A stretch of DNA of 64,000 nt from Nitrospinaceae bacterium (GTDB taxonomy: Bacteria; Nitrospinota; Nitrospinia; Nitrospinales; Nitrospinaceae), in the NCBI GenBank assembly GCA_028278405.1, contig JANQEK010000022.1, forward strand, positions 118,548 through 182,547. Direction: 5' to 3'. A model generated the notes under the pieces. It searched no databases and was not told the DNA's origin. It was given only the letters and a program-made list of their open reading frames with translations. Both the position numbers and the translations under genes were made by a program. Below, piece by piece: positions 52,400 to 61,878 of this stretch; the stretch's first letter is position 1; each line of letters begins with the position of its first letter.

Positions 52400-53605
52400 T
52401 CAAGAGGTTCCGGATCTCAATTCGTATACCTCAATACATCGGTCACAAGCGCCATCTTTACTTTCCCAGTCCGGGAAATCGATCTGAATGGCCTCGATAA
52501 CCATTTCGTCACACACACTCTCTGGGTCATCCACCCAGTTGTACGTCGGAAATTTGCACAACGGACAGGGTGAACCCTGCAAATGGATGTACTCGCGATC
52601 TTCTTCGGTGAATTCCTCCGAGTAATCGATGTAAGTACTGATCAGGGTTTCCAGGTCGGTGGCCATGGACAGCAATTCTTCATGCGTCAGCTTTTCCGTA
52701 TTCCACAGGCCTTCAAAAATTCCCCGTCTTTGCTGTTCTGGAATCTTCCGGTAATAGTTGTCGAACTCCCGGTAACGGGCTTCCTTGGTCATTACAGACC
52801 GGATTTTTTTCCGGGCTAGGCGCGAATCGACGAAAATATTCCACAACAGGCGGAACCGCGCAGTGATCAGGTTTTTCATTGACGGGTTGCCCGGAATGAA
52901 GGCATCTTCGTAATCGAATGCCGGGTCCATCATGTCCCGCGCGTGCATAAATTCGTGAATCAAAAAAGCCCCAAGCTCTTCCACCTCTTCCGGGTTGGCG
53001 AAACGGCTGGCCAGCACCCGCATTTCGATCACCGGCAAACCGGAAACCCGGTTCAACACGTTAGATCCTTCGTCCACCTTGTTGATGGCGCGTTTGATGG
53101 TGATCTCCTTGATTTTCTCCTCAAACGAACGATCCTCTTCCTCATATTGAATTTCTGACAGGTCTTCGTCGACAGGCGCCGATGTGTCGTCCAGAGTTTC
53201 TATCAGTTCTGCATCAGATGCATTTTCAGAAGATTCCGATGGGGTATCCTTTTCTTCCGAATCCTCATTCGATTCTTCGTCACCTTCCGCCACAGCCACG
53301 CCGCTTTCTCCGCTGCTCTCTGCGGAAGTTGCCAGAGCTTTCTTCGGTGTTTTCTGCCGTTTGGGAATCAACCCACAAGCCTCGAGCGCCTGTAGAACAT
53401 GATCCCCCAAATTAAGTTTTTCCCGGAAAAACAGTTCATTGACCTTGGCAAACGCTTCTTCGCGGTCATCTTCCGGCAATTCATAAATGGGATCGGCAAG
53501 AGAGTGGTATTCGTCATAATCGGCCCGCATCCCGGAACGCTCCAAATGGTTCAGGTGCCGGAAAACCGATTCTTCCATTAATTGAGGACTGTAATTGATT
53601 TTCAT
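52400..53605 (-). CDS. Putative zinc metallopeptidase with acidic linker and C-terminal zinc ribbon
   Basis: 401 residues, cytosolic. After a helical start comes a very acidic, Ser/Glu-rich linker (about 92-160). A metallopeptidase-like domain follows with H217-E218-F-M-H221 and a later NIFVDSRLARKK (about 256-266), where acidic residues could be the third ligand. The end holds CPLC (347-350) and CDRC (387-390), a zinc ribbon. This combination is reminiscent of putative metallopeptidase domains near VWA or assembly proteins. Catalysis is predicted from the motif only. Neighbours are the TorD-like and giant TPR genes. Confidence 0.65.
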   Translation of the reverse strand: MKINYSPQLMEESVFRHLNHLERSGMRADYDEYHSLADPIYELPEDDREEAFAKVNELFFREKLNLGDHVLQALEACGLIPKRQKTPKKALATSAESSGESGVAVAEGDEESNEDSEEKDTPSESSENASDAELIETLDDTSAPVDEDLSEIQYEEEDRSFEEKIKEITIKRAINKVDEGSNVLNRVSGLPVIEMRVLASRFANPEEVEELGAFLIHEFMHARDMMDPAFDYEDAFIPGNPSMKNLITARFRLLWNIFVDSRLARKKIRSVMTKEARYREFDNYYRKIPEQQRRGIFEGLWNTEKLTHEELLSMATDLETLISTYIDYSEEFTEEDREYIHLQGSPCPLCKFPTYNWVDDPESVCDEMVIEAIQIDFPDWESKDGACDRCIEVYELRSGTS

Positions 53606-53844
53606 AAGGTTGGCTGACTATCCAAATAAATTCCTAACTCCAAATAAATACAGGGATCCCTCAAAAGGTGATACTTGAAATTTATAGAATGACCCCGCCC
53701 TTGTCAAGGCTTTCAGCTCTGATTCCGGCAGTGAAAAAATGGATTAAAATAAGGTCTTTCTTCTTTTCAGGAGAACTCTGGTATTCGCAGGGTTCGCAAT
53801 TTGCCAGGAAACAAAAACTTTAACTTTTTCAACAGGTTATACCG

Positions 53845-56478
53845 CTATATTTTGTCAATCCTTTCGACCGTTTTCCGCATTTCTTCAATGGAACTGGTCA
53901 GCTTTTCAGGATTTCCCAGCAGTTGAGCCACTTCTTCCGCCTTACCCAGGTAATCTTCACAGGGATCTTTGCGCGACTCGGCCAGATTCATCCGGGCTAC
54001 GGTCATGTACAACTGCACCAGGTTGACGAAGTTCTTTTTCTCATTAAATATTCCGGCAGCCTTCTCGAAATAGCCCTCGGCTTCTTCATATTTCTGACCC
54101 CGGAATTTGAGATTACCCAGAAAGGTATAATCCTTGGCGGAACCCAATTCATCGCCCACCTCCAAAGTGTAATCGAGAGCCTTTTTATAATATTCTTCTG
54201 CATACTCCGAGTGGCCCCGCCGGAAATGGTAATTACCGATATTACGGAAATCTTCCGCTATCTCCTTGGCATCTCCCAGCTCTTCGGAAATAGCCAACGC
54301 CTGCTTGTAGTACTCCTCGGCTCTTTCGGTGTACCCCTTCTCCAGATAAAGAGCTCCGAGGTTCCTGAGGTCGACGACGATTTCCCTGGGATCGTCCAGC
54401 TTCTGTGACCGCTCAAGCGCCATCTTGTAATACGGCTCCACTTTGGACCGGTCTTTTTTCTCGTTATAAATTTTCGCCAAACTGCGGATGTCCTGGCAGG
54501 CGTTTCGAAGGTCCTGCAGCTCCTCGGCAATGGCCAGGGCTTTATGGCAATACTTCTCCGCCTCATTCCAGTTTTCGTTGTGCTGATACAGATTGAACAA
54601 ATTCCGGTAATCCTCTGCCATTTCCTGCTTGTTATTGACCTTGGTGTTGAGGTCGAGGGATTTTTTGTAAAACTGCTCCGCCCCGGCCCAGTCCCGCTTC
54701 TGCAGATTGAGGTTGCCCAGATTGCGATAATCGTTGAGTAATCCTCTGCCACTGCCGGTCTTTTCGTTGATCTTAAGGGATTGCTTCAAGAGCTTTTCAG
54801 CTTTGTCCAGCTTGTTTAAATGAATGAGTACGATCGCCCGGTTGCTGTATAACTCCAGCAAAGCGTTGGAATCGGTGCTCAATTCCTCCCTCAGGGTAAT
54901 GGCCTTTTCATAGTATTGGTCGGAAGCTTCCCAGTCCTCTTTCTGGCTCATAATGCTTCCCAGGTTGCCGTAGGTAGAACTCATACCGCTCTTGTCGCCG
55001 GTCTCTTCCTGGATTTTTAGAACTTGCTCCAAAGCATCCTGCGCATCCGCGAGTTGGTTCCCCAGGAAAAACGTATTGCTGAGATCGGTGAGCAGAGAAA
55101 TCCTCTTCGCATTATCTTTCTCTACTTCCGGTTTTTTGAGTTCGGCATCGATCTCTTCTTTACGTTTCTGGATACTTGTGGGATGGCTGATCAGATAGAG
55201 CAGTTTGTCCTGTACAATGCGGACACCTTGTGGATCTTTCAGAGCCTCGTACATGGCGTTGGCGTTTTGCAGGAATTTTTCCGCCTCTTCAAAATTTTCT
55301 TTTTGTAGAAACACCTCGCCCAGCGCCTCGTTCTGTTGCGCCATACCCGGCCGGTTCTGAAGCTTTTCCATGATCTGCAGGGATTTGCCGTACTGCTCCG
55401 CCGCCGCGTCCCAGTTCTTTTTGAGGGTTTCAATTTTCCCCAGATTGGCGTAACTGCGGGCCTCGCCCAACTCGTCGCCCATTTCGGTCATGATCTTCAG
55501 CGAGCGATTATAATAGTCGTAGGACTGGTCGAATTCTTTTTTATGAAGATATAAGATACCGAGATTGCCGAGAAGGTAGGCTTGGCGACGCTGGTCACTT
55601 TCTTTTTCGATAAATTCCAGCGCCTGTTTGAAATTGGTTTCCGCCTGATCCAGTAATTCCGGTTTGCCTCCCAACCCTTCCTGCAACAGAGTGCTCCCCA
55701 GATTGGCGTGGCAGATGGCGATCGACGCCGCATCGTTCATTTCCTCCAGCACACTGATGATCTTGCGGTTGATCTCGATTACTTTGTCAAAGCGTTTTGC
55801 CTCGTAGAACATCTCCTCCAACTCCTGATACTTCTTGATCAGGTCGGAATGTCGTTTGTCCTGTGTGAGCTGATCGATTTCACCCTGCGCGTCTTTTTCC
55901 TTCGCTTCAAGATACTCTGGCTGTTTTTTGAGGGATTTGATTTTCTCTTCGACAACCGTGATACGCTCGGCGTCCTCCTTCTCTGACATCAGGCAGGCTT
56001 TGACTTTTTCGAAATATTGTTCCGCCGCCTGGAAATCTCTTTTCTGTAACGCAATGTTGCCAAGGTTTTCGTTGTACTGAAGCTGGCCTTTCATGTTTTG
56101 GCTCTGCTCGACCAGCTTGAGTGCCTTCACATAATTTTCCTGAGCGGAGTCCAGTTCGCCCTGGTAGAAACTCACGTTACCGAGGTTGCCGAGGGAGCTT
56201 TCGATACCCCTCTCATCCTTCAGTTTTTCCATTAGCGTGAGAGATTTTTGGTAATAATCGCGGGCCTCGTTCCATCGGCGGCGCTGGAAATAGATATTCC
56301 CGAGGTTACCCAGGGTGTAGGCCTGGCCGGTCTCGTCCCCCGAATCCTCCATATGCTTGAGGGCTGTCAGGAAGTTTGTTTCCGCACCCTTGAAATCTTT
56401 TTTCTGAAGGCTGGTATAGGCCATTTGCTCATATTTCTTGCCTTCATCGCTGGCACTGCCGGTCGATTGCTTTTCCAT
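53845..56478 (-). CDS. Giant TPR protein
   Basis: 877 residues formed almost entirely of about eighteen TPR units of the kinesin-light-chain/TPR_12 kind (AYTLGNLGNIYFQRRRWNEARDYYQKSL, then repeated forms such as LGNLGILYLHKKEFDQSYDYY). There are charged spacers near 170-240 and 415-445. No signal peptide, kinase or DNA-binding domain is present, so it is probably a cytosolic docking scaffold. It shares the strand with the metallopeptidase-like and TorD-like genes. Confidence 0.88.
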   Translation of the reverse strand: MEKQSTGSASDEGKKYEQMAYTSLQKKDFKGAETNFLTALKHMEDSGDETGQAYTLGNLGNIYFQRRRWNEARDYYQKSLTLMEKLKDERGIESSLGNLGNVSFYQGELDSAQENYVKALKLVEQSQNMKGQLQYNENLGNIALQKRDFQAAEQYFEKVKACLMSEKEDAERITVVEEKIKSLKKQPEYLEAKEKDAQGEIDQLTQDKRHSDLIKKYQELEEMFYEAKRFDKVIEINRKIISVLEEMNDAASIAICHANLGSTLLQEGLGGKPELLDQAETNFKQALEFIEKESDQRRQAYLLGNLGILYLHKKEFDQSYDYYNRSLKIMTEMGDELGEARSYANLGKIETLKKNWDAAAEQYGKSLQIMEKLQNRPGMAQQNEALGEVFLQKENFEEAEKFLQNANAMYEALKDPQGVRIVQDKLLYLISHPTSIQKRKEEIDAELKKPEVEKDNAKRISLLTDLSNTFFLGNQLADAQDALEQVLKIQEETGDKSGMSSTYGNLGSIMSQKEDWEASDQYYEKAITLREELSTDSNALLELYSNRAIVLIHLNKLDKAEKLLKQSLKINEKTGSGRGLLNDYRNLGNLNLQKRDWAGAEQFYKKSLDLNTKVNNKQEMAEDYRNLFNLYQHNENWNEAEKYCHKALAIAEELQDLRNACQDIRSLAKIYNEKKDRSKVEPYYKMALERSQKLDDPREIVVDLRNLGALYLEKGYTERAEEYYKQALAISEELGDAKEIAEDFRNIGNYHFRRGHSEYAEEYYKKALDYTLEVGDELGSAKDYTFLGNLKFRGQKYEEAEGYFEKAAGIFNEKKNFVNLVQLYMTVARMNLAESRKDPCEDYLGKAEEVAQLLGNPEKLTSSIEEMRKTVERIDKI

Positions 56479-58208
56479 GAAGTCTCTCTCTAATACAAAA
56501 AGGGTATAAACCCCTAAAAAATAGGGGCCGGGAAAAGGCCCTCAATTTATCTAACAAACTGATTTTTCACAGGATTCTCTGTGGATTATATGTTGCTGAA
56601 GGGATGCTGTCAACAAGGGGAAAAGGGAAATCCTTGAAACTACAAAATTGATTCTTTAGAATTCAAAAAACAAAAAGAGCAAACAAGAAAGCTATTAAAA
56701 AACAAATATTTATGGAAGATTTGTTGATATAAAATGAAAGTTAAACTATCACTCTTTGGGTAAATTCTTTTTAATAAAATTAATTTCTTCCTTAAGGGAT
56801 TTTAGGTTTTCTCCAAGCTGGCCTACAAATTCGCGAAGCCATTGCTCTTGCGGCGTTTTAAGTTTTTCTACTTTCACACTTGGGTGAAATGGATTGGTTT
56901 CATGATTATTAAAAATATATTTGTAGGCCTCTTCTTGATTCGGCAAAATGCCTTCTGCTTTAATCTCTTTATATTTTTCGACTTTCGTATTCCAACGGTT
57001 AATCTGAATAATCTCATAGTTGTGAGCTTTACTCATTTGATAACTGGCTTGGACCCCGATTAAAGCAACCAACGTAAAAACAAGGTAAGACCAAAAGGAT
57101 TTGTCTAAAAGAAAACCAAGGGACGTATCATCGGATTGTATCTTAATGCTGTTTTTCTCACTCTCAACATTCGCTAAATTTTTGTTTAACTCCTTCCGCT
57201 TCTTTTCCTCTAATTTAAGTTTTTTATTTCCTTTATCTATAAATTCAATGAAATATCCTTCAATCTTTTCTTTTAAACTACCATCATCAAAGCTATCCAA
57301 AAACTTTTCTATACCACTAACATCTACTCGACAGCGTCCATCTCTATCAGTTCTTCGGAAACCTCGTAAATCCATCAAATCTCCGGTAGCCTTATCCCAC
57401 TTGGCCAGAAGATCACGAGTAAATGTCGAACAACTATTTAGACTGTCAGAATTTGCTTTCTTTTTCAATTTATTGAATTCTTTTTTTATTGAAACAATCG
57501 AATTTAATGAAAATGATGTCGAACGCCGACCTCGGGAACATAGAAAATTGATCAATTTCTCGAACGTTTTCTCTTCCGCAAATACTCTTTCCCAACTTTT
57601 GCCTAACGCTATATTAAAAACTCTTCTCGAGTCTTCTTTTACAAAATCGCCCGCATAACAATACATATTTTCAAGAGAATGTTTACCAATTAATTCCTTA
57701 ATAGTTTTAATAAATAATTTTTTGTCATCAGAAGTTACACTTAAACTTGAAAATCCATTGGCAACATCAGGAAATTCCTCCCCTATAATTTCAATCGCTT
57801 GATCATACGAGTCTGGAGGCAAATAAAGCAATTTACTTAGCTTATTCACATCAAATTCTTCATTTAATAATTGAATTGTAAAATTATTAATAACTAAATC
57901 TTGGCTCAATTTTTTTTGCTTACTTTCAAGCTCTATCAATTGCTCAAGCGCCTCTTTAGACCTTAAAGCATTTCTACCAACAAATGTGTCGTAGCCTATT
58001 CTGAAAACTAGTAAAAAAAGCAAAAGAATAAAAAAACTAACCATCATTCTTGCTGCCTTTTTTGCACCCTCCGTATGATATTTTAAAGAATCATCCATGA
58101 ATGCCCCCACATTCAAATTATTTTTCTAGATTCTGATTACCCAATTTTTTTATGCAACATTATACTACTCCAATATATTTGCATAGTGGATTTTCAATTT
58201 GAGGTTCT
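56479..58208. other. AT-rich island
   Basis: From about 56480 to 58200 the base composition shifts to markedly AT-rich, in the orphan gene and both its flanks, compared with GC-balanced neighbours. No mobile-element gene, tRNA or direct-repeat boundary is visible. Confidence 0.55.
56749..58116 (-). CDS. Orphan membrane protein with coiled-coil regions
   Basis: 455 residues (a second ATG lies at 58098). One membrane helix near the N-terminus (about 25-45) and one at about 335-360 enclose a ~290-residue Lys/Glu/Ser-rich domain with several Cys (NMYCYAGDF, NFLCSRG, NSCSTF, DGRCRVD). The C-terminal cytosolic part ends in a helix (LGENLKSLKEEINFIKKNL). Codons are strongly AT-biased relative to neighbours, suggesting acquisition. 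No family is recognised. Confidence 0.75.
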   Translation of the reverse strand: MNVGAFMDDSLKYHTEGAKKAARMMVSFFILLLFLLVFRIGYDTFVGRNALRSKEALEQLIELESKQKKLSQDLVINNFTIQLLNEEFDVNKLSKLLYLPPDSYDQAIEIIGEEFPDVANGFSSLSVTSDDKKLFIKTIKELIGKHSLENMYCYAGDFVKEDSRRVFNIALGKSWERVFAEEKTFEKLINFLCSRGRRSTSFSLNSIVSIKKEFNKLKKKANSDSLNSCSTFTRDLLAKWDKATGDLMDLRGFRRTDRDGRCRVDVSGIEKFLDSFDDGSLKEKIEGYFIEFIDKGNKKLKLEEKKRKELNKNLANVESEKNSIKIQSDDTSLGFLLDKSFWSYLVFTLVALIGVQASYQMSKAHNYEIIQINRWNTKVEKYKEIKAEGILPNQEEAYKYIFNNHETNPFHPSVKVEKLKTPQEQWLREFVGQLGENLKSLKEEINFIKKNLPKE

Positions 58209-58298
58209 ATGAATTGCGCTGGGAAGTTTGACAGGGCTTCACGATCTTCTTATAATCCTCCCTTCGTTCCAATATCACCATTTTCAAAGGGTTTACTG

Positions 58299-60155
58299 AT
58301 GGACAAGGACCGGTTGATCGAGGCGCTCACACGCGAGGGAAACCTTTGTTTTCCGCCCAACCAGCGCATGGCGGAGATCCTCCGGGAGCCGCTGACCCGG
58401 CTCAAAAGCGAAACCCGGAATGGGGCCACATTCTGGTTCGAGGGGGATAAATCTACCCCAGCCAATATCCGCATCAAGATCTACCCGACCGGCCACATCG
58501 TGTTCTACAACACGTTCGGTCGGCGCTTCCTGATGACCGACCCGGAGGGCAATCCCCTCCATGAGGCGGAATGGGAGGCGGATGAAGCCACCCACGAAAT
58601 CAAGCTGAAACAGGCTCGCTGCCAGCTCGACTGCCAGCAATGGGTCGGCATCAAACCCCGCGCTAAAAAATTCTCCACCCACATCAACATCAAGGGCCAG
58701 CCGGGATGGGAAACTATGACCCTCAACCAGTTGCGTCATGGAGCAGCACAGGCCTGGCAGGTGCCTCACTCGGAAGTGGAGTATTTCTACAAAGATGAAA
58801 ACTTCGTTTCCACTGGAGAGAGCGAATACGACGTCAACCTGTACAAGGATGGTCTGTATGCCCTGCCCGGCGGAACGTTCGAAACCCCGGTCTTCATCAG
58901 CTTCATGTTTTCGGTGCAATGGGAGAAGCTGGACCTCATCCCGGTGGTGGAGTTGTTTCAATCGACCCTTCCGGGAAGCGGCGGTGCGGTGTTCGAGTTA
59001 ATCTGGGGCCTGTTCGAGGACCAGTCGCGGGAAACACCGTTAGCACCTTTGCGCTACCGGGGGCTTCCCACCTACCCTTCGAAAGAGGCGTTCAATATTT
59101 TCTCGGCGTTCTTTTCACCGAAAGGACCGGCAGGAGAAAATACCATAGACGTGTTCATGGACACCGACCGCTCGCACGAAATCGAGTGGATCCCGCGGTC
59201 TGATCCCCCATGGCGTTATTTCAGCACGGTGCAGTCGATGAGTCTCACCGTGCAGGACGGTTATCTCTATAAACTGACGTTGTACGACGACCCGATCGGT
59301 ATCTCCTACATCAACACCGCACGCGGCGGATTCGGTTCCTGCCAACGTTACATGTCGGTAACTAATGGCCAGATCACCTTGCACGACGGAACAGAACAAC
59401 AAGAGGTTCCTATCGCTGAGCAATGGGGTGTGACCGATCAAGCACCTGCGAAGGCTCCACCGGCAGCACCATTCGGCTGGCAGCATTTTTTCGGCGGCAA
59501 TACACCCGAGACCGACCCGGTTAAAATTCTTTATACTGTCCCCTTCTACCCGGAAGGTGAAGCGTTGATCGACGAGGCCTCCCTGCAACCGATGGTGCTC
59601 GACCAGATTTTCGAATACATGGAGCGAAATGACGACATGGAGAAAAAGCTGGAGGCGGTCGACTCGGTCCTCGTGCACACCTTCGACAGTGTCATCTCCG
59701 GTTGCGTCGACTGCACACATGACCGGGAAGTGACAGTTCTCTACGGCGATCCAGAGTTCGCCGTGAAGAACGCCCAGCAGTTGTGGAATTTTGCTGCAGG
59801 ACGCAAGCAACTCGACAATCTGAAACGTGTGAAGTTTTTAAACGAAGCCGAGTGCGTGGACGAAGCGTACCAGAAAACCTACAGCATGATCTATAAATGG
59901 ATACCCTTCGTGTTCCACCAGAACCGGGAAGCTGCCGAGGGAATGTTGAAATCGGTAGCCGATGCGCTGAAACCGGGAGGAATGTTGTTTCTGTGTGGTC
60001 CCGGTCCCATCCGCGGTCTGTTTGAACATTATGGATTGCACGCCCGCAATTTTGATCCGGTGATCGATATGCCCTTCTTCAACCAGCACCGCAAGATGTG
60101 CCCCGAGAACCAGGTTCAACCCGATGTCACCGTCTTCCTCGCCGAAAAAAAATAA
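58299..60155 (+). CDS. Large protein of unknown function, methyltransferase-like C-terminus
   Basis: 618 residues from the ATG at 58299 (AAAGGG upstream); the frame extends 90 bases upstream. The first ~400 residues contain beta-rich segments with FWFEGDKSTPANIRIKIYPTGHIVFYNTFGRRF but no recognised motif. The last ~150 residues end like a class I methyltransferase (EGMLKSVADALKPGGMLFLCGPGPIRGLFEHYGL), without a clear glycine-rich SAM motif before it; CVDCTHDREVTVLYGDPEF is a possible start. It stands alone between the AT-rich island and the secreted repeat genes. Confidence 0.7.
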   Translation: MDKDRLIEALTREGNLCFPPNQRMAEILREPLTRLKSETRNGATFWFEGDKSTPANIRIKIYPTGHIVFYNTFGRRFLMTDPEGNPLHEAEWEADEATHEIKLKQARCQLDCQQWVGIKPRAKKFSTHINIKGQPGWETMTLNQLRHGAAQAWQVPHSEVEYFYKDENFVSTGESEYDVNLYKDGLYALPGGTFETPVFISFMFSVQWEKLDLIPVVELFQSTLPGSGGAVFELIWGLFEDQSRETPLAPLRYRGLPTYPSKEAFNIFSAFFSPKGPAGENTIDVFMDTDRSHEIEWIPRSDPPWRYFSTVQSMSLTVQDGYLYKLTLYDDPIGISYINTARGGFGSCQRYMSVTNGQITLHDGTEQQEVPIAEQWGVTDQAPAKAPPAAPFGWQHFFGGNTPETDPVKILYTVPFYPEGEALIDEASLQPMVLDQIFEYMERNDDMEKKLEAVDSVLVHTFDSVISGCVDCTHDREVTVLYGDPEFAVKNAQQLWNFAAGRKQLDNLKRVKFLNEAECVDEAYQKTYSMIYKWIPFVFHQNREAAEGMLKSVADALKPGGMLFLCGPGPIRGLFEHYGLHARNFDPVIDMPFFNQHRKMCPENQVQPDVTVFLAEKK

Positions 60156-60238
60156 AGCACTCTTTTTTGATAGCTTCTACACCAACTGCTTACCATAGTG
60201 ATGGATATTTCCATTCCTTGTAATACGCCCTTATTGGC

Positions 60239-60267
60239 TTGACACAGTTTCTGCTCAGTAATAACAT
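60239..60267 (+). promoter_or_regulatory. Putative sigma70 promoter for the secreted repeat genes
   Basis: TTGACA (60239-60244) is followed after 17 bases by TAACAT (60262-60267). The start point would be about 200 bases before the ATG at 60474, leaving a long leader. Confidence 0.4.
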
Positions 60268-60409
60268 CTCCTCACTATATCGGAAAACCTTGTTGTTATA
60301 TCGGTACCCTAAAACAAATTTTTATACCAACAGTGTTTTGAGGTGACGTGAAACGTCTATCAAAAACAGAACATTGTTTTCGTTTAGTGATTTATATAGC
60401 CATATTCAA

Positions 60410-60459
60410 ATAAGCAATACACCTTGGAAAGGGAAATCTTATTCGGATAAGCACTACAC
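60410..60459 (+). repeat. Imperfect direct repeat before the secreted protein gene
   Basis: ATAAGCAATACAC (60410-60422) and ATAAGCACTACAC (60447-60459) differ at one base and lie 37 bases apart, which is close to three and a half helical turns. A regulator site or simple chance duplication are both possible. Confidence 0.35.
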
Positions 60460-60473
60460 TTGAGGAGAAACCC

Positions 60474-61832
60474 ATGAAATTCAAAATCAGGCGATTCCAT
60501 GCAAATCGGATACTAATTCTTGTTGCCCTATTGCTACTGAATACATCGATCGTCTTTTCAGCCGTTCCCGAAATTATCAATTATCAGGGGTCCCTTTCCG
60601 ATTCGACGGGCAACCCGGTCAATGCCACGGTGAATATCACATTCACCCTGTACGATGTCGAATCCGGTCCGGGGACGATCCTCTGGCAGGAAACGCAGTC
60701 GGTGGACGTGACGAATGGATTGTTCAATGTCCAGTTGGGAGCCGACACGGTGGGCAATCCGCTCAGCGCCTCTATTCTTAACGATCCGGTTTACCTCGGA
60801 GTCCAGATCGATACCGATGCGGAGATGACACCGCGTCAACGCGTCACCAGTGCGGCTTTTGCCATCAAAGCCCAATCGGTTGAGAATGACACCCTGAACT
60901 CGCTTTCCTGCGGCAGTGGGGAGATCCCAAAATGGAACGGTACCGCCTGGGCCTGTGCGGCAGATACGGATACCGACACAGACACGAATGCCGCGATGAT
61001 CTGTCCGGACGGAACTTTTCTGAATGGAGATGGAACTTGCGATCCGGTCGTCGTTGATACCAACACAACCTATTCCGCAGGAAGTGGTCTCGTACTCAAC
61101 GGCACCACATTCTCGATTGCCGCCAACGGTGTTACTTCCAATGAAATTGCCGACGATGCTGTGACGGCCGCCAAGATTGCGGGCGGCGCAGGCAGCGGGG
61201 TCGACGCCGACCTGCTGGACGGTCTGGAAGCCAGCGCCATTCAAGCAAACGCCGTTGCACAGGCAAACGCCAACCGTTCCGTTCTGTACACCCGGTGGGG
61301 ACGGTCCGACTGCCCCGCGGGCGCCACCCTGGTTTATGCGGGGATAACCGGAGGCGGCCTATACACCCAATCGGGTTCGGGCGGAAACCAGTTGTGTCTT
61401 GCTCTCGACCCTACTTTTGCCCAATTCGACAATGGTAATCAAAACGGGGCGTTGCTCTATGCGACTCAATACTGGTCCGTTGGCTCCGTTCCAGTCATTT
61501 CAGCACTTCATATGCACTATGTTCCTTGCGCAGTCTGCGAAAAGAGCAATGCCGCCGTGATGTTCATGCAACCCGGGAAAGACAGCTGCCCAACGGGATT
61601 TAACACGGAGTACCCCGGATATTTGATGGCAAAACATTACACGCATTCGACCAGTGAGTATGTTTGCGTGGATCAGGCCCCTACCTCTTTTAACGGTTCA
61701 GCGGGAGGAGGTTCCCTTGGCAATCTGCTGTACACCACAGAAGTGGAATGTCCCGGGGGTGTGAATGATCCCCTGTGTGTGAATAACTACGTGAGCCAAC
61801 GAGAGGTGACATGCAGCGTTTGTACGAAATAG
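60474..61832 (+). CDS. Secreted protein: bacterial beta domain plus animal short-chain-collagen-C4-like C-terminal domain
   Basis: 452 residues with an AGGAG ribosome site and a signal peptide (about 10-28). An N-terminal domain (PEIINYQGSLSDSTGNPVNATVNITFTLYD ... WQETQSVDVTNGLFNVQLGAD) is a common bacterial surface-protein module. A middle linker with DTDTDTN follows. From Tyr272 to the end lies a Cys-rich domain: YTRWGRSDCPAG, LVYAG, CLALDP, VPCAVCE, MQPGKDSCPTGFNTEYPGYLM, YVCVDQAP and a terminal CSVCTK. This series matches, from memory, the C-terminal region of short-chain collagen C4-like proteins of sponges, cnidarians and molluscs. The gene is paralogous at its N-terminus to the next one. 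Confidence 0.8.
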   Translation: MKFKIRRFHANRILILVALLLLNTSIVFSAVPEIINYQGSLSDSTGNPVNATVNITFTLYDVESGPGTILWQETQSVDVTNGLFNVQLGADTVGNPLSASILNDPVYLGVQIDTDAEMTPRQRVTSAAFAIKAQSVENDTLNSLSCGSGEIPKWNGTAWACAADTDTDTDTNAAMICPDGTFLNGDGTCDPVVVDTNTTYSAGSGLVLNGTTFSIAANGVTSNEIADDAVTAAKIAGGAGSGVDADLLDGLEASAIQANAVAQANANRSVLYTRWGRSDCPAGATLVYAGITGGGLYTQSGSGGNQLCLALDPTFAQFDNGNQNGALLYATQYWSVGSVPVISALHMHYVPCAVCEKSNAAVMFMQPGKDSCPTGFNTEYPGYLMAKHYTHSTSEYVCVDQAPTSFNGSAGGGSLGNLLYTTEVECPGGVNDPLCVNNYVSQREVTCSVCTK

Positions 61833-61878
61833 GACCTCGTATTGGAGTAACGACTAAACTTTTAAGGATTAAAAACAA

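Larger units (their letters stand above)
60156..60473. other. 318-bp intergenic region with promoter and short direct repeat
   Basis: No gene is seen. It holds a plausible promoter at 60239-60267, a 13-base imperfect direct repeat (60410-60422 and 60447-60459) and a small CTTAT-TCGG-ATAAG hairpin (60438-60451) just before the ribosome site of the next gene. Confidence 0.5.

Noticed and set aside
57101..57658. 185-codon + strand frame inside the AT-rich island
   Set aside because: Ser/Phe-rich translation opposite the orphan gene, no ribosome site; explained as a shadow.
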